A stretch of 64,000 nt of DNA from Burkholderia vietnamiensis LMG 10929 (lineage in GTDB: Bacteria; Pseudomonadota; Gammaproteobacteria; Burkholderiales; Burkholderiaceae), in NCBI RefSeq assembly GCF_000959445.1, contig NZ_CP009632.1, positions 372,001 to 436,000 on the forward strand. The letters run 5' to 3'. The notes under the pieces were generated by a model. That model was not told the origin of the DNA and searched no databases. It saw only the letters and a program-made list of their open reading frames with translations. The translations under genes and the position numbers were made by a program. Below are positions 17,657-26,324 of this stretch, piece by piece (position 1 is the first letter of the stretch; every line of letters starts with the position of its first letter).

Positions 17657-18137
17657 GCGCGACGCAGGCGCCGACATGCTGCTCGCAGAGCGTCGCGAGC
17701 TGACGTGCGATGCGTTGCGTGGGTGCGCTGGTCGGCCAGTGCGACACCGCGTCGAGGCGAACCCAGCGGCACAGCGCGATCTCGCGACCCGCGCGCGCGT
17801 GCTTGGCCGGCGGCAGCTTCGCGACGAATACGTGGTGACGTTTCGCGCTGCCGTCCACGTAGAAGAAATACGCGAGGTCGAGACCGACGAGGCCCGTCTC
17901 CTCCTGCAGTTCGCGATGCGCGGCCTCGAGCGCCGACTCGCCGCGCCGGATCATGCCGCCCGGCAACGTCCAGCGCAGCGCTTGCCGGCGCGCGACCAGC
18001 AGGACGCGGCCGTTGCGATGGCAGACGATCGTCGCGCGCTCCTTCGTCAACGGTGCGAGCGGCACCGCGCGCACCGGAAAATCGGACGGGTCGGGGAGCG
18101 TCATGCGAGGCGGGTAGGTGATGAGGGCGAGGTCCAT
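17631..18137 (-). CDS. NUDIX hydrolase
   Basis: 168 residues. It carries the Nudix box (GGMIRRGESALEAAHRELQE, then ETGL: G-x5-E-x7-REL-x-EE-x-TG), preceded by GRVLLVARRQALRWTLPGG. It hydrolyses nucleoside diphosphate linked to another moiety; the substrate is unknown. The start is uncertain: ATG codons at 18152, 18137 and 18104 are in frame and none has a clear ribosome site. It overlaps the DUF1641 gene tail-to-tail. Confidence 0.85.
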   Translation of the reverse strand: MDLALITYPPRMTLPDPSDFPVRAVPLAPLTKERATIVCHRNGRVLLVARRQALRWTLPGGMIRRGESALEAAHRELQEETGLVGLDLAYFFYVDGSAKRHHVFVAKLPPAKHARAGREIALCRWVRLDAVSHWPTSAPTQRIARQLATLCEQHVGACVALSALRGSR

Positions 18138-18294
18138 GACCATACGCAGCAACGGGTGTGCCCGAAGCGGTGCGAGCGGTGGGCGGCGACGAAGTTGCGG
18201 CGGCGTGGTCGTGACGCGTATAGGCTGGACTCGACCAAACAGACCGCGTCAGATTGGCTGACTCAGTTCGGCACGTTGGAGACGTTCGCCGCAT

Positions 18295-18322
18295 CGCGCC
18301 GGATCATTGACGATCCGGCGCG
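18295..18322. terminator. Strong hairpin between NUDIX and SDR genes
   Basis: Perfect 11-bp arms CGCGCCGGATC and GATCCGGCGCG around the 6-base loop ATTGAC. It lies downstream of the SDR gene and upstream of the NUDIX gene, both on the minus strand. No T-run follows on either strand, so if it terminates it would need Rho or act as an RNA-stabilising stem. Confidence 0.4.
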
Positions 18323-18394
18323 TCAGCGGCGAGAGCCGGCGGGCACGTGGTCGACGGTGCCAGTGAGCACGGCGTAACCGTGGCTACCCGGCCG

Positions 18395-19165
18395 CTAGTC
18401 CGGCAGCACGACGCCCGACAGCCGGCGGCATTCGTCGATCAGCCGGTCCTGCACTTCGGGATCGTGCGCGTCCGGATGCGTCGGCCGCGGCATCAGATGA
18501 TAGAAGTACTGCCCGCTGACGCGCGCCGCGGGATCGTCGCTGGCCGCGAGCCAGACCTGGGTGCGCGGCGCCGCATCGAGATCGTCGGGCGCGCCGGGGC
18601 CGCCCTTCTTCGTCGCGACCCAGCCCGGTTCGAGCGCATTCGACAGCACGTCCGGCCAGCGCCGCGCAATCGCGAACGCGAGCAGCACGTCATGCAGCTT
18701 CGAGTCCGAATACGCGGCCGTGCCGTCCCATCGGCGTGTGCGCCATTCGAGATCGTCGAGGCTCGCGTCGCCGCTGCGATGCAGACCCGAACTCAGATAG
18801 ATCAGCCGCCGCGGTTTATCTATCAATGCGGTCAGTACGTACGGCGCGAGCGTGTTGATCGCTAAGACGTGCGGCAAGCCGTCGACCGTTTCGATCCGCC
18901 GCGGCTCGCGATACCCGAGCGCCGCGTTGTGGATGATCGAATCGAAACGTCCCAGCCGGTTCGCCTGCGCGGCGACGTCGGCCATTTCGCGCAGGCATGC
19001 CAGATCGCCGGACAGCGCAGCGCGCGCGCCCGGCACCGCATCGAGCGCCTGTTGCGCGCGTGCTTCGTCACGGGCATGCAGCACGACCTCGTGCCCATCC
19101 TCGACGAGGAGCCGCGCCGCCATCTGGCCGAGACCGTCCGCGGATCCTGTGATCAACACTCTCAT
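18395..19165 (-). CDS. SDR-family NAD(P)-dependent oxidoreductase
   Basis: 256 residues. It has the nucleotide motif TGSADGLGQMAARLL, the NNA-equivalent HNAALGY, the serine loop LIYLSSGLH and YSDSKLH (Tyr-x3-Lys). The substrate is unknown. ATG 19165 follows AGGAGAG. It lies downstream of the NmrA-like gene on the same strand and may be transcribed with it. Confidence 0.85.
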   Translation of the reverse strand: MRVLITGSADGLGQMAARLLVEDGHEVVLHARDEARAQQALDAVPGARAALSGDLACLREMADVAAQANRLGRFDSIIHNAALGYREPRRIETVDGLPHVLAINTLAPYVLTALIDKPRRLIYLSSGLHRSGDASLDDLEWRTRRWDGTAAYSDSKLHDVLLAFAIARRWPDVLSNALEPGWVATKKGGPGAPDDLDAAPRTQVWLAASDDPAARVSGQYFYHLMPRPTHPDAHDPEVQDRLIDECRRLSGVVLPD

Positions 19166-19244
19166 CCTTTCTCTCCTGTGATTCGCGGCATGGATCGCGG
19201 CGAGCGCGTTGCTCTGCGGTCGCCACGATCGTGCCTGAGTTCGT

Positions 19245-20108
19245 TCACGCCGCGCGCTCGATCAACCCGCGCAACACCGCTTCCAGCGTGACCGTCCCCT
19301 TGACCGTCTGCTCCGGCGCCGCGAAATCGATCCAGCCTTCGTTGAAGCCGTCGAGCATCCGGATGCGCGGCAACGGATGCCGCATTCCCTGCGACCTGAA
19401 CAGGTCTTCCCAGGTCTCGCGCGGCACCGCCTGCGCGCGCACGTCCTTGCCGAGCAGGTGCGACAGGGTCGCGGCGATGTCGTTCGGCGACACGCGGCGC
19501 GGCCCTTCGAACTCGACGATGCGGCTGCCGGTCCAGGTATCGCGCAGCAGGTCGGCGGCGACGCGGCCGACGTCCGCGGTCGCGACCATCGGCACCGGCC
19601 GGTCGAGCGGCGTCAGGAACGACGGGATCGTGCCGGTGTCGCGTGCGGGCGCGATGTCCCACGCCGCGTTCTCGATGAACCAGGCCGCGCGCAGGAATGC
19701 GACCGGCATCGGCAGCGCGGCGAACTCGCGCTCCATGGCGCCGAGTTGCTGCAGCAGATTGTCCTCCGTGGCCTGCGCGCCGATCGTCGACAGACAGACG
19801 ACCCGCGCCGGCCGCGCCGCGAGCAGCGCATCGCGCAACGCGGAAATCGCGGCGCGCGACTCCGGATAGCCGGGCGACGGATCGAAGTTCGGCGGCAGCA
19901 GCACGAACACGCCCTCCGTACCGGCGAACGCGCGCGACAGCGCGGCGGCGTCGTCCATCTGCGCAATCGCGACGTCGCAGCCCTGCTGCGCCCACTGCGC
20001 GCCCTTCGCCGGATCGCGGACCACCGCCCGAACGTCCCGCTCCGCCGCAAGCAGCACCCGCGCGACGACTCCGCCCACCTGCCCTGTAATTCCCGTGATC
20101 GCAAACAT
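19245..20108 (-). CDS. NmrA-like NAD(P)-binding protein
   Basis: 287 residues. The N-terminal Rossmann motif is MFAITGITGQVGGVVARVLL; further in are FVLLPPNFDPSPGY, VVCLSTIGAQ and a C-terminal RMLDGFNEGWIDFAAPE. NmrA-like proteins sense redox cofactors or act as quinone-type reductases; the catalytic Tyr of SDRs is not obvious. It is divergent from a LysR gene across 120 bp, a layout in which the LysR protein commonly controls its neighbour. A decayed paralogue of its 3' end lies at 21180-21327. Confidence 0.85.
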   Translation of the reverse strand: MFAITGITGQVGGVVARVLLAAERDVRAVVRDPAKGAQWAQQGCDVAIAQMDDAAALSRAFAGTEGVFVLLPPNFDPSPGYPESRAAISALRDALLAARPARVVCLSTIGAQATEDNLLQQLGAMEREFAALPMPVAFLRAAWFIENAAWDIAPARDTGTIPSFLTPLDRPVPMVATADVGRVAADLLRDTWTGSRIVEFEGPRRVSPNDIAATLSHLLGKDVRAQAVPRETWEDLFRSQGMRHPLPRIRMLDGFNEGWIDFAAPEQTVKGTVTLEAVLRGLIERAA

Positions 20109-20228
20109 GACGTTTCCCCTGTTCGATGTGTTTCACGTGTCTTGCGTTTCGACAGGTGCCATTCTGGGCGCCGGCAATTCGCTTCGCGATAACATCGGTG
20201 TCATTTGATCCATGACGGGAGGGCATCA

Positions 20229-21170
20229 ATGGCCGGCTTTGACGAACGTATGCTGAACGGCATGGGCGTGTTGGCCGCGATCGTCGATACCGGCAGCTTT
20301 GCTGGCGCGGGCGAAATACTCGACATGTCGCAGTCGGGCGTGAGCCGGGCGATCGCGCGGCTGGAAGGCCGGCTCGGCGTGCGCCTGCTGGAGCGCACGA
20401 CGCGCTCCGTCACGCTCACCGACGAAGGCCGCCGTTTCTACGAGCAGGTGATGCCGCTGCTGGGGGCGCTCGAAGAAGCGACGACCCATGCGACGCAGGG
20501 CGCGACGGCGGTGCGCGGCCGCCTGCGCGTGAACGTCGATCCGTTTTTCTCGCGGTTCGTGCTCGGTCCGCAGTTGGGTTCGTTCATCGAGGAATATCCG
20601 GAGCTCAGGGTCGAACTGGTGACGCGCGATCAGCTTGGCGACATGATCGCGGACGGCTTCGAGCTGGCGGTGCGTTTCGGGCATCCGCAGCCGTCGACGC
20701 TCGTCGCGCGCAAGCTGCTGGAGACGCGCATTCTCACGGTCGCCGCGCCGTCGTATCTGAAGCGGCATGGGCGGCCACTGCAACCCGCCGGTCTGGAGCG
20801 CGACACGCATGCGTGCATCCGCTATCGCGATCCGGCCACCGGGCATCCGTTCGACTGGGAGTTTCATCGCGGGCGCAAGAAGCTCGTCGTCGATGTCGCG
20901 GGCCGGTTGACGGTGAACGACGTCGGGACGATGCACAGCGTCTGTCTCGCCGGCCACGCGATCGCGCAGGTGATGGAACTGGGCGTCGAAGCGCCACTCG
21001 CGGACGGCCGGCTCGTCGACCTGTTTCCCGACTGGCCCGATGACCGTTTCCCGCTGTATGCGCTGTATCCGTCGCGGCGCTACGTGCCGGCGAAGGTGCG
21101 TGCTTTTCTCGACTTCATCGTCTCGCTTGCGGCGCCGGCCGCTCATGCGCCGGCCCGCAAGGCTCGTTGA
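20229..21170 (+). CDS. LysR-family transcriptional regulator
   Basis: 313 residues. The N-terminal winged helix-turn-helix is visible (GVLAAIVDTGSFAGAGEILD, then MSQSGVSRAIARLEGRLGVR), followed by LLERTTRSVTLTDEGRRFY and a LysR substrate-binding domain from about residue 95. ATG 20229 follows GGGAGGG; an upstream in-frame ATG at 20205 lacks a ribosome site. Likely regulates the divergent NmrA-like and SDR genes (inference from layout). It is the last intact core-like gene before the accessory island. Confidence 0.92.
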   Translation: MAGFDERMLNGMGVLAAIVDTGSFAGAGEILDMSQSGVSRAIARLEGRLGVRLLERTTRSVTLTDEGRRFYEQVMPLLGALEEATTHATQGATAVRGRLRVNVDPFFSRFVLGPQLGSFIEEYPELRVELVTRDQLGDMIADGFELAVRFGHPQPSTLVARKLLETRILTVAAPSYLKRHGRPLQPAGLERDTHACIRYRDPATGHPFDWEFHRGRKKLVVDVAGRLTVNDVGTMHSVCLAGHAIAQVMELGVEAPLADGRLVDLFPDWPDDRFPLYALYPSRRYVPAKVRAFLDFIVSLAAPAAHAPARKAR

Positions 21171-21179
21171 CGAGCGACC

Positions 21180-21327
21180 CGCGCGTTTGCGTCGCGAGGA
21201 GTTCGTTCAGTGCCATTGCGAGCGTCGTCGAGCCCGCTCGGTGCTCGATGCTAGCGGCGCCTTCGACGTCGATTCAGCCTTCGTTGAAGTCGTGGAGAGC
21301 GTTGAGCTGGGGAATGTGATTGCCCAC
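21180..21327 (-). pseudogene. Decayed 3' fragment of a second NmrA-like gene
   Basis: On the minus strand the translation reads GNHIPQLNALHDFNEG-stop-IDVEGAASIEH, then AGSTTLAMALNELLATQTR. This lines up with the intact gene's MRHPLPRIRMLDGFNEGWID and VTLEAVLRGLIERA. The Trp codon of the conserved GFNEGWID has become TGA and the 5' part is missing. It marks the left border of the island, between lysR and mobile DNA. Confidence 0.6.
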
Positions 21328-21442
21328 CGGCGGGGGCTGCGCATCTGATCAGCACGCCGATGCGTGGTGGGAAAAGTCCGGTTTCTGAAAATTCGAAGGG
21401 CGCCTTGGGGGCGGGTGCGGCCGACTACGTTGGGCGGCAGTC

Positions 21443-21590
21443 GGCCGAGGCTATGTTAAAACGCGAAAGAACCCGGTTTTCGAGTGTCGCTTTACCCTTC
21501 CCGAGTTGCTGCCAAGCCAATACAGCGCGATCTGAAGGGTCGATCTGTGAGGAAACCATGTTCAGCGTGCGTTTTCACACAGTCTTGGCC
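21443..21590 (+). repeat. MITE-like 148-bp element, copy A
   Basis: 148 bp bounded by imperfect terminal inverted repeats. One end begins GGCCGAGGCTATGTTAAAAC and the other, read inward, begins GGCCAAGACTGTGTGAAAAC. It carries no real coding capacity. A second copy in opposite orientation at 35141-35288 differs by about five bases, and a diverged part-copy lies at 30102-30195. I could not identify a target duplication. Confidence 0.75.
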
Positions 21591-21669
21591 ATTTTCGGCC
21601 CATCGAGAACGATGCACAAATCGACAACAAACTCGCTCAACGCACCTGCGCACGTTTGAACGGGGCGCC

Positions 21670-21908
21670 ATGCGCGAGCAGCATATCTTTTTTGACTTCG
21701 GTATCGAAATGCTCCGTCGCGACGATCGCTACTTTCTGCGCTATGACTCGGGCGAACTCGTTATTTGAATGAGGGCTTGAAATCTCTACGGATGATGCCG
21801 CGCTGGCCGCACACAGCGAGAAATTTGCCCACGAGGTAATCCTGAAAGTGGATCTGAAACGAAGTCGATCTCGCGGTGAGAGTGGCGTCCATTCAGCCAT
21901 GTCTTGAT
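21670..21908 (+). pseudogene. Small conserved-looking gene broken by a frameshift
   Basis: ATG 21670 opens MREQHIFFDFGIEMLRRDDR, then YFLRYDSGELVI and a stop at 21768. A second frame resumes with EISTDDAALAAHSEKFAHEV and ILKV and ends near 21908. The two halves read like one small acidic protein split by an indel near 21768. Function is unknown. The rest of the gap to 22011 shows nothing else. Confidence 0.4.
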
Positions 21909-22045
21909 GTCTGGCAAGCGATCAGATCGATCACGTTATGCACCGGGACGGATTGCCTTCGTCGCTGAACCGGAAGAACCCTGATCCTTTCCTATCGCCT
22001 TTCACCCTCAATGAACCGCACCGGGAATCGTGGAGGCTGGTTGGT

Positions 22046-22900
22046 TTAAGTTAATGCGGACACGTCAGCGGCATTTCTGAGTTGCCTGTAGTAGTTTGCC
22101 TCAGCTTCAGCAGGCGGGATATAGCCGAGCGGTTCCATCAGCCGATGACGGTTGTACCAGGCGACCCATTCCAGCGTTGCCAGTTCGACGGATTCCCTCG
22201 TTTTCCAAGGGGCGCGCCGATGAATCAGTTCCGTCTTGTACAGGCCGTTGATCGTCTCGGCCAGCGCATTGTCGTAGCTGTCGCCCCGGCTGCCGACCGA
22301 CGGCTCGATGCCGGCCTCAGCCAGCCGTTCGCTGTAGCGGATGCTGACGTATTGAGACCCTCTGTCGGAATGATGAATCAAAGTCCCGTCCTCACCCGGT
22401 TGGCGGGCGTACAGCGCTTGTTCAAGTGCATCCAGAACGAAGTCCGTGGTCATCGACGAGCTGACGCGCCAGCCAACAATACGGCGGGCAAACACGTCGA
22501 TCACGAATGCCACGTACAGCCAGCCTTGCCATGTCGAGACATACGTAAAATCCGACACCCAGAGCTGATTCGGTCGGTCAGCCTTGAACTGCCGGTTGAC
22601 TCGGTCCAGCGGGCGCGGCGCGGTCACCTCGGGAATCGTCGTGCGAACACGCTTACCGCGAACTGCGCCACGCAAGCCCTGCAGTTTCATCAACCGTCCG
22701 ACCGTGCAGCGTGCCACTGCAATGCCTTCCCGGTTCATCTGCTTCCAGACCTTCGGCACGCCGTAGACCTGCATGTTGGCCTGCCAGACACGCTTGATCT
22801 CCGGTTGCAAAAGCTCATCGCGTTTCGCGCGGGCGCAGCGCTTCGACGGATCGCGAAGTTGTGCTGCATGGCGTCGGTAGCCCGACGGGGCAATCCGCAA
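22046..22900 (-). CDS. IS3-family transposase OrfB (integrase catalytic domain)
   Basis: 284 residues from the first ATG. The true frame continues upstream ([20 protein letters not shown]) to the OrfA overlap, supporting expression as an OrfAB fusion. The DDE catalytic core is visible: D in NQLWVSDFTYV, D in LIHHSDRGSQYVS, and E in DSYDNALAETINGLYKTELI. No stop or deletion interrupts it, so the element may still be active. Confidence 0.9.
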   Translation of the reverse strand: MRIAPSGYRRHAAQLRDPSKRCARAKRDELLQPEIKRVWQANMQVYGVPKVWKQMNREGIAVARCTVGRLMKLQGLRGAVRGKRVRTTIPEVTAPRPLDRVNRQFKADRPNQLWVSDFTYVSTWQGWLYVAFVIDVFARRIVGWRVSSSMTTDFVLDALEQALYARQPGEDGTLIHHSDRGSQYVSIRYSERLAEAGIEPSVGSRGDSYDNALAETINGLYKTELIHRRAPWKTRESVELATLEWVAWYNRHRLMEPLGYIPPAEAEANYYRQLRNAADVSALT

Positions 22901-22956
22901 GACCTTGCAGATCGGCTCGACCCCGAAGGTGTCGCGATGCTGATCAATGAAGGCCT

Positions 22957-23283
22957 TCAGGACTTGAAACGGCGGTCGAGCTCCGCCTGGGCGAAAAACG
23001 CGCTCGCCAGTTTGAGAATCTCATTGGTCCGGCGCAGTTCCTTGACCTCGCGCTCCAAGGCCTTGATGCGTTCACGCTCGGCCGTACTCACGCCATCGCG
23101 CTCTCCACGGTCGACCTCGTCGCGCTTAACCCAATCCAACAACGTCTGCGGCGTGCAGCCGATCATCGGCGCAATCGATTCGACTGCCGCCCACATCGAC
23201 GGGTGCTCGCTACGCTGCTCGCGTACGAGGCGCACTGCGCGCTCTCGGACTTCCGGGGAAAACTTGCTTGGCTTCTTGTTCAT
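22957..23283 (-). CDS. IS3-family transposase OrfA
   Basis: 108 residues. The N-terminal helix-turn-helix ([20 protein letters not shown], then [19 protein letters not shown]) is followed by a leucine-zipper-like coiled coil ([20 protein letters not shown]) and [15 protein letters not shown]. It binds the IS ends. Near its 3' end the run GTTTTTC (about 22990-23000) is a likely -1 slippery site that would join it to OrfB. Confidence 0.9.
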   Translation of the reverse strand: MNKKPSKFSPEVRERAVRLVREQRSEHPSMWAAVESIAPMIGCTPQTLLDWVKRDEVDRGERDGVSTAERERIKALEREVKELRRTNEILKLASAFFAQAELDRRFKS

Positions 23284-23438
23284 GGCTCCATTCTCTCAAG
23301 AGTTGGAGCCTCCACAAAACTCGGGGCGGTTCACAAGACTCCCGGCGCCTTGCCGATATCAATAGTCGATGCGGCGGTTTCAGCAAAATCATTCACTACC
23401 TGAGTTAGTGCCGAATCAAAGTGTCGCAAGGTAAGGCT

Positions 23439-24737
23439 ATGTCGGATTTGAGTAACAGATCACAAGATTACGTGGACGGCGAGATGGTCAGCTTCGCTGT
23501 CGTCGGGCGCGATGCTCACGGCGAATTCGTCATCAATGCCTGCAACGCCCGGTTCATCCAAATGGCGGGTGGGATAGCTGCGGATTGGAACACGTTCCCC
23601 ATCTCATTCGACGCTCTGATTCCGAACCAAGTGGGACTCGAGTTGTGCGAAAAGCTTCGGGCATGCTTCACGTCCGGAGCGGCGCAGGAACTGCGGCAGT
23701 CTTTCGCGCTTCATGACGGCGTACACCCGTGGCACCTCTCGCTTAAACCCCTCAGACATACGAGCAGTGGAACGGCCGTGCACGAAGTCCTCGTGACAGG
23801 TTTCGATACTGCCTCGGAAACGCGGCTGACACATGAACTCGAAGTGAGTGCTTCCCGTTTTCGGGCGGTGGTCGACTCCGCTTACGACGCGATTGTAACG
23901 ATCAACGAACAGCACAACATCACGTTCTTCAATCGCGCGGCAGAGAACCTGTTCGGCTACAAGTCCGCCGAGGTGCTGGGACAGCGGATCGAAGTCCTGA
24001 TGCCGGAAAAGTTTCGCGCGAATCATTCCCGGAACGTCGGGCGGTTCGCAGACTCCGTACAGATGAGCCTGCGGTCGATTACACCGCCCCGCATGGACGA
24101 AAGCAACAGCGTGTATGGACGGCATCGGGATGGCACGGTCATCCCCGTTGAAATCGCCATTTCAAAAATAGAAGTGAACGGCGTCATCGAATTCACGGCA
24201 GTCGTTCGCGATATCAGAGAACGCGCTGAGCTCATCGCTCTGCTGAAGAAGCAGGCCGTGACCGACGCGCTGACCGGCCTGGCGAACCGCCGCGAGTTTC
24301 TGAATTTTGTCGAAAAGGTGCTCGGCACCGACGACCTCCTGTCTGTGTTTATTCTGGACATCGACTACTTCAAGAAGATCAACGACGGCTACGGCCACGA
24401 TATCGGCGACGAAGTGCTGCGGGTGCTGGCGAAGGTCGGTATGTCGATTCCGCACGAGTCTGGGTTGTTCGCGCGCTGGGGAGGGGAGGAATTCGTCGCG
24501 GCATTGCCGGGCGCAGACGCCGCAGACGTGCGTCGGATCGCGGAGACGCTGCGTCGCCGCTTCGAGGAACAGGATTTCGAGCACGCGTGGCGCGTAAAGC
24601 CGATCCAATTTACCGTCAGTATCGGTGTCGTCACACGGGAAGCGGGCGAGCGTGATGTCGATGCGTTGATGCGGCGGGCAGACCGGGCGCTCTATGCGGC
24701 GAAAGAGTCGGGCCGTAATCGTATCGAGGTCGGTTAA
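23439..24737 (+). CDS. PAS-GGDEF diguanylate cyclase
   Basis: 432 residues. An N-terminal PAS-like region (about 15-130) is followed by a PAS domain (SRFRAVVDSAYDAIVTINEQ, then FFNRAAENLFGY) and a GGDEF domain with DALTGLANRREF, DIDYFKKINDGYGHDIGDEV, the active site RWGGEEF and SIGVV. The intact GGEEF supports cyclic di-GMP synthesis. No RxxD inhibitory site precedes it (HESGLFARW instead), so product feedback may be absent. ATG 23439 is weakly supported by AAGG; GTG 23421 is also in frame. It lies just downstream of the IS3 element and has lower GC than the core. Confidence 0.85.
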   Translation: MSDLSNRSQDYVDGEMVSFAVVGRDAHGEFVINACNARFIQMAGGIAADWNTFPISFDALIPNQVGLELCEKLRACFTSGAAQELRQSFALHDGVHPWHLSLKPLRHTSSGTAVHEVLVTGFDTASETRLTHELEVSASRFRAVVDSAYDAIVTINEQHNITFFNRAAENLFGYKSAEVLGQRIEVLMPEKFRANHSRNVGRFADSVQMSLRSITPPRMDESNSVYGRHRDGTVIPVEIAISKIEVNGVIEFTAVVRDIRERAELIALLKKQAVTDALTGLANRREFLNFVEKVLGTDDLLSVFILDIDYFKKINDGYGHDIGDEVLRVLAKVGMSIPHESGLFARWGGEEFVAALPGADAADVRRIAETLRRRFEEQDFEHAWRVKPIQFTVSIGVVTREAGERDVDALMRRADRALYAAKESGRNRIEVG

Positions 24738-24782
24738 GCGTATCAGGCTTACTGTATGAAGCGAACCTTCGCGGAAGCACGC

Positions 24783-25466
24783 TGACCTGCCCCCTTTAAT
24801 AGAGCCAATGGGCTTCTAGCAAAGTCCCTTTAAACCAACTCCTGGAAAGCGGCAGGAGCATCCGCGGTTGCCCGATGTTTCGCCGCAAACTCCGACGGCG
24901 CAAGGTAGTTCAGTGCACTGTGCGGCCTTTGCTCGTTGTAGTCCTGACGCCATGCCGCGATGACAGCCCGAGCGTGCGCGAGCGTCGTGAACCAGTGCTC
25001 GTTAAGGCATTCGTCGCGGAACATGCCGTTGAACGATTCGATGTACGCATTCTGCGTTGGCTTGCCCGCCTGAATCAACTTCAGCGTGACGCCGTTCGCA
25101 TATGCCCGCTGGTCAAGCGCGCGGCTCGTAAATTCGGGCCCCTGGTCGGTTCGCACCGCCTTGGGATAGCCACGGAAGCGAGCTGCACGGTCCAATACCC
25201 GAGCGACATACAAACCTGAGATGCCATGATCGACGACGATGTCGACAGCCTCGTTCGTGAAGTCGTCGACGACGGTCAGGCACTTCACGCGCGGGCCGTT
25301 GGAAAGCGCATCCATCAAGAAATCGATTGACCACACCTCGTTGGGCGCGCCCGGCAATGCCAGTTGCTCGCGCTCAATCATGACGCCCTGGCGCTTGCGA
25401 CGGCGCCGCACAGCCAGCCCTGCCTCACGGTACAGGCGATAGATGCGCTTGTCGTCTAATTGCTGT
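24783..25466 (-). mobile_element. Truncated IS3-family element
   Basis: One end starts TGACCTGCCCCCTTTAATAG at 24783-24803, the style of IS407-group termini. The interior holds the C-terminal part of an OrfB. The other end is missing beyond about 25466. No matching inverted repeat or target duplication was found. Confidence 0.7.
24830..25463 (-). pseudogene. 5'-truncated IS3-family transposase OrfB
   Basis: Reads DKRIYRLYREAGLAVRRRRK, then NEVWSIDFLMDAL, VRTDQGPEFTSRALDQ and AYIESFNGMFRDECLNEHWF, ending PAAFQELV. These are the three DDE regions of an IS407-type integrase core. An in-frame TGA sits just upstream of the first recognisable residues and OrfA is absent, so it cannot act alone. 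Confidence 0.8.
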
Positions 25467-25694
25467 CAATTGATCATCCTCCGGGAAAGGGTTCAGACCA
25501 GCCGTTTCCTTGTCGTCTTCGTGGTCGTGTTCACGCCACAACATGCCGTCAGAGAGTCGCTACAACGTTCCGATGTGATTGCCGCGGTTTTCCCGCAAAG
25601 CGCGTCAAGGAATCGTTGAGGCGACGTAATCAGCCTGGATGAACCGGTACCGCAGTTGTTGCAGGTAAAGCGACTTGCGACGGCGAGCGTGTGG

Positions 25695-25915
25695 CTATCC
25701 CGAGATGAACTCCTTGCTGCTTCTCCACATTGAAAGCGGCAGCGTCGAGAGTTTGCGAGTGGTTGCAACCAGTGCTTTGCGCAGGCCAATCCGGGGAATC
25801 AGTGCCTGCGCCCAACGTCGGAGTGCGCGCAGTCGCGCTTATGACGCAGGAGCAAAGCCGACGCCGCCTCGAACAGCATGTGTCTGGTCAGCCGGCAGCC
25901 GGTCTTGGATATTCC
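25695..25915 (-). pseudogene. Frameshifted 3' remnant of an IS110-family transposase
   Basis: Minus-strand translation gives GISKTGCRLTRHMLFEAASA, then LLLRHKRDC, after which the frame shifts to ALRRWAQALIPRIGLRKALV and ATTRKLSTLPLSMWRS before a TAG at 25695. The pattern (GISK-G-x-R, LxEAA, ALxRWA, KALVATxRKL, MWR) is the C-terminal domain of IS110/IS116/IS902 transposases. Only the tail remains. Between 25467 and 25694, and between 25916 and 26324, I see no supported gene. Confidence 0.55.
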
Positions 25916-26324
25916 CCCCGCCCAGCGGTTCCATCAATCTGTTGCATCGACCGGTTGAATCCGCAGCCAGAAGGAGTCGTACGCGGTCTCGCCGAGCCGG
26001 ACCTGCGGGCGACCGCTTTGTCTTATGAATCGACGGGAACTTCCGGATTGCCGCTATCGAGACTATGGTTATCTTCTAGTCCTGTCCTGCTTCGGGCAGT
26101 AGGCGACTTGATGGCAACGTAATACGAAGTGCCAGAGTAGAGCAGGCTCGCACGGATGTTCCGTGTTTCGCCCTATCGCATGCATCCGACTAGTTGGCGG
26201 ATTGCGTACCGCGCTCCTGCCGTCGTGTTGCCAGATGGGGCGCAAGCGCTGCCACGCTTCAACGAAGGCCGACGCGTGCGATGCGACATCGGCAACCGCA
26301 ACGAACCATTTGAAAGGATCGATC

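Larger units (their letters stand above)
22012..23333 (-). mobile_element. IS3-family insertion sequence, apparently complete
   Basis: 1322 bp. The left end begins TGAACCGCACCGGG and the right end, read inward, begins TGAACCGCCCCGAG; both continue to a shared GTGGAGGCT. A 3-bp direct repeat CAA flanks it (22009-22011 and 23334-23336). It carries overlapping orfA and orfB, as expected for IS3-family elements that make the transposase by -1 frameshifting. Confidence 0.88.

Noticed and set aside
21443..21590. Short open frames inside the MITE copies
   Set aside because: They are fixed by the repeat sequence, differ in frame between copies, and no ribosome site or protein family supports them.
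24783..25466. Complete IS407-type element
   Set aside because: Only one end and the C-terminal part of OrfB are present.
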